NCBI RefSeq assembly: GCF_000817735.3
Contig: NZ_JTJC03000001.1
Coordinates: 381,710-445,709 of the forward strand
Direction: 5' to 3'
Source: Scytonema millei VB511283
GTDB lineage: Bacteria; Cyanobacteriota; Cyanobacteriia; Cyanobacteriales; Chroococcidiopsidaceae
Length of the DNA stretch: 64,000 bases
Below are positions 62,150 through 64,000 of the stretch, in pieces. Below the pieces are notes generated by a model. The model searched no databases and had not been told where the DNA came from. It worked only from the letters and a program-made list of their open reading frames with translations. Position 1 is the stretch's first letter. Every line of letters begins with the position of its first letter. A program made the position numbers and the translations under genes.

Positions 62150-64000
62150 TTATGCATTTGCTAGCGTTGGTTGCTGCACTTGCCAACCCAATTCCCTAGC
62201 GCGATCGCGGGCTTGTTTTGGTACGTCTTTTGCTACAAAATGTTGGTGAAGCATTTGCACGCTCAGCATGTGGTTGATAATTGCATCTAGTTTTGTCCGC
62301 TCTGAATCGGATGTGTTGCTGTCGGCGTGCTGTTGTAAAACTTGTTGCACGGCTGCATTATCTAATAATCCCGCTGCTTCGATCGCCTGTTGGGATAAAT
62401 AATCATCGGCTAGCGATCGCATGGCTTTTTGTTTGGCTACATCCGTATGCGCTGGGGGAGCCATGAATGCAAACTTTTGGCGTTCGTAAAGGCCTTTGGG
62501 TAACAGTCCACGCATAGCTTCGCGCAAGACGAATTTATCTTTGCGCCCCCGAAAACGCATCAGTGGGGGTAACGTCACGGCAAATTCGACTAAATGATGG
62601 TCGAGGAATGGCGGACGCGCTTCCATTGAGTTTGCCATATCAACGCGATCGCCTGCCCAACCTAAGACTTGCGACTCGAACTGAGTTTTAATCCAGATAT
62701 ATTGCACTTTGTCAAGGGGGTGACGACCCTGAATTTGACTGCGATCGAGGACAGAGGCGATCGCGGCTCCTGGGGAATAATCGCGAGTTGCGGCACGTCG
62801 GTCTGAGTGCATTAAACTGGGGACAGAATGAGCCGCAGTTAACCACGACTGAAGACAGCTAGGTGTAAAACCAATTGCATCTGTCAGTGAGGGATCGTCT
62901 AAAGGTGTTTCTGCTAGCAAATTACCCTTAAATATACGATTGCTCGCCTGCAACCAGTCTTCTAAATCTGCTCTTTCGGCGGGAGATGCATCTTGCATTC
63001 CGTGCAAAATCATATCGAGTCGCAGTTGGGGATAGCCAGCGAATAATTCGTCCGAACCTTCTCCCGTTAAAACAACGCGATAGCCTGCATTGTGGACGTG
63101 TTCGCTCAGCAGCATCTTGGCAATTGTAAACGTATTGTAGATACTGCGTTCGGTATGCCAGATCGCACGGGCAAAATGCTCGTAGAGTTGTCCACCTTGT
63201 ACTGTAACGATATCTTGGTCGGCTCCTACAGCCTGCGCCATTTCTTGCGAAATTGCCGTTTCGTCGTAATCGCGATCGTCAAAACCAACTGTAAATGCTT
63301 TTACGGGTGACTGTTGACACGCGGCGGCGACTCCCAAAATCGTACAAGAGTCAATTCCACCGGAAAGATAGCAAGCTACGGGTACGTCTGCTTCTAGTTT
63401 TAATTGGATTGATTCGATAAAGTAGCGACGCAGTTCTTCGATGTAAAATTCGTCTGGTTGCGAAGAGGCGCGATCGCTCAACAAGGGGAAATTCAAATCC
63501 CAATAGGTTTTAGTCTGCACCCTTAACTGTCCGTTTTGGCGCTCTACAATTACCATTTGTCCTGGTTGAACGGCGTGAACTCCTGCAAACGCACTCGTAC
63601 CAGGAACCATTAATTGCATCAATTGGTGATACAAACCTTGAGAAGAAATCTGACGCTGCACGTCTGGGTGTGCGAAGACGACTTTAATTTCCGAACCAAA
63701 GACAAAACTTTCCGGTGTCTGCGCCCAGTATAAAGGTTTTACCCCAAAGCGATCGCGTACCAATGTCAGCCGATCTGCTGCTTTTTCGTAAAATGCAAAA
63801 GCAAACTCGCCGCGCAGATGCGGTAACGCACCTTCTAATCCATATCTATCTGCTAAGTGTAGTGTTAATTCTGTATCGCTCTTAGTGGCAAAGCGATAGC
63901 CGCGTGAAGTGAGGTCGGAACGCAGGCGCTTGTAATCGTAAAACTCGCCATTGTGGACGATTGTATGCTGACCGTCAGCCGAGACAAAAGGCTGTCGTCC
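62150..64000 (-). CDS. asnB: Asparagine synthetase (glutamine-hydrolysing), AsnB family (5' part outside the window)
   Basis: The frame is open from 62150 to the right edge. At the edge the class II glutaminase domain is visible (NGEFYDYKRLRSDL, GYRFATKSDTELTLHLADRYG, LPHLRGEFAFAFY, VRDRFGVKPLYW). The synthetase domain follows, with the PPi loop YLSGGIDSCTI and the VLTGEGSDELFAGYP motif, ending with FRGRKDKFVLREAMRGLLP. The catalytic N-terminal Cys is beyond the window. The enzyme makes Asn from Asp, Gln and ATP, though many relatives amidate peptides or sugars. Confidence 0.92.
   Translation of the reverse strand, partial: GRQPFVSADGQHTIVHNGEFYDYKRLRSDLTSRGYRFATKSDTELTLHLADRYGLEGALPHLRGEFAFAFYEKAADRLTLVRDRFGVKPLYWAQTPESFVFGSEIKVVFAHPDVQRQISSQGLYHQLMQLMVPGTSAFAGVHAVQPGQMVIVERQNGQLRVQTKTYWDLNFPLLSDRASSQPDEFYIEELRRYFIESIQLKLEADVPVACYLSGGIDSCTILGVAAACQQSPVKAFTVGFDDRDYDETAISQEMAQAVGADQDIVTVQGGQLYEHFARAIWHTERSIYNTFTIAKMLLSEHVHNAGYRVVLTGEGSDELFAGYPQLRLDMILHGMQDASPAERADLEDWLQASNRIFKGNLLAETPLDDPSLTDAIGFTPSCLQSWLTAAHSVPSLMHSDRRAATRDYSPGAAIASVLDRSQIQGRHPLDKVQYIWIKTQFESQVLGWAGDRVDMANSMEARPPFLDHHLVEFAVTLPPLMRFRGRKDKFVLREAMRGLLPKGLYERQKFAFMAPPAHTDVAKQKAMRSLADDYLSQQAIEAAGLLDNAAVQQVLQQHADSNTSDSERTKLDAIINHMLSVQMLHQHFVAKDVPKQARDRARELGWQVQQPTLANA

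Overview
The window is from a cyanobacterium. HIP1-type GCGATCGC octamers occur throughout, genes and spacers alike. The gene content is also cyanobacterial: a Pap (photosystem II assembly) operon, an FdC2-like ferredoxin, a Ycf36/CGLD27 protein, a kinase-WD40 fusion, a group I intron in tRNA-fMet, and DUF2993 and DUF3318 proteins. The many dispersed short tandem repeats fit a larger-genome lineage such as Chroococcidiopsis, Gloeocapsa or Nostocales, but the genus cannot be fixed from sequence alone.

Layout. 1-7.1 kb is housekeeping: 5' part of hisZ, a J-domain/TPR protein, an inositol monophosphatase, a degenerate nuclease-like lipoprotein, a ferredoxin, tRNA-Ser(GGA), a hemerythrin protein, and DUF2993, DUF2231 and DUF2809 proteins. 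7.5-14.1 kb is a Pap-type operon matching Synechocystis slr0144-slr0152 in order: V4R, W-motif repeat protein, phycobiliprotein-like, V4R, ferredoxin, phycobiliprotein-like, TPR, kinase, plus one extra unknown gene. The second ferredoxin (slr0150) is absent. 14-22.8 kb is housekeeping: NUDIX, folK, PBP1A, gnd, EamA transporter, mtnC. 22.9-27.1 kb is an accessory patch: a ParDE-like toxin-antitoxin pair, a retron-type reverse transcriptase without an obvious msr-msd, two tandem degenerate tRNA-like elements, about 490 bp of hairpin-rich noncoding DNA, and a slipin (SPFH) protein with a triplicated motif.

27.2-37.8 kb is a leftward envelope-glycan operon: exported toroid protein, LPG-synthase-like membrane protein, GT39 fused to two beta-sandwich domains, TPR membrane protein, HlyD adaptor, GT4, GT2. 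It is divergent from a rightward surface-protein cluster at 38.5-52.1 kb: four exported DUF11/SdrB-type proteins and a 1391-residue outer-membrane barrel whose gene overlaps its upstream neighbour. Together these look like one cell-surface adhesin, secretion and glycosylation locus, and it is followed by a kinase-WD40 gene. 54-64 kb holds a Trp-rich protein, DUF3318, queE, the yqeK-rsfS-ycf36-asparaginase group, a GTPase with DUF697, and the 3' part of an asparagine synthetase gene.

The strongest unusual features are: (1) tRNA-fMet interrupted by a 258-nt group I intron with no ORF, with an I-Ssp6803I-like homing endonuclease gene outside the intron, downstream of the tRNA terminator; (2) the retron RT / tRNA-like pair / slipin patch; (3) two bilin-protein-fold relatives inside the Pap operon, only one keeping the bilin cysteine; (4) the DUF11/outer-membrane barrel locus; (5) palindromic and short tandem repeats that end genes and, in at least four cases, supply their terminal codons.
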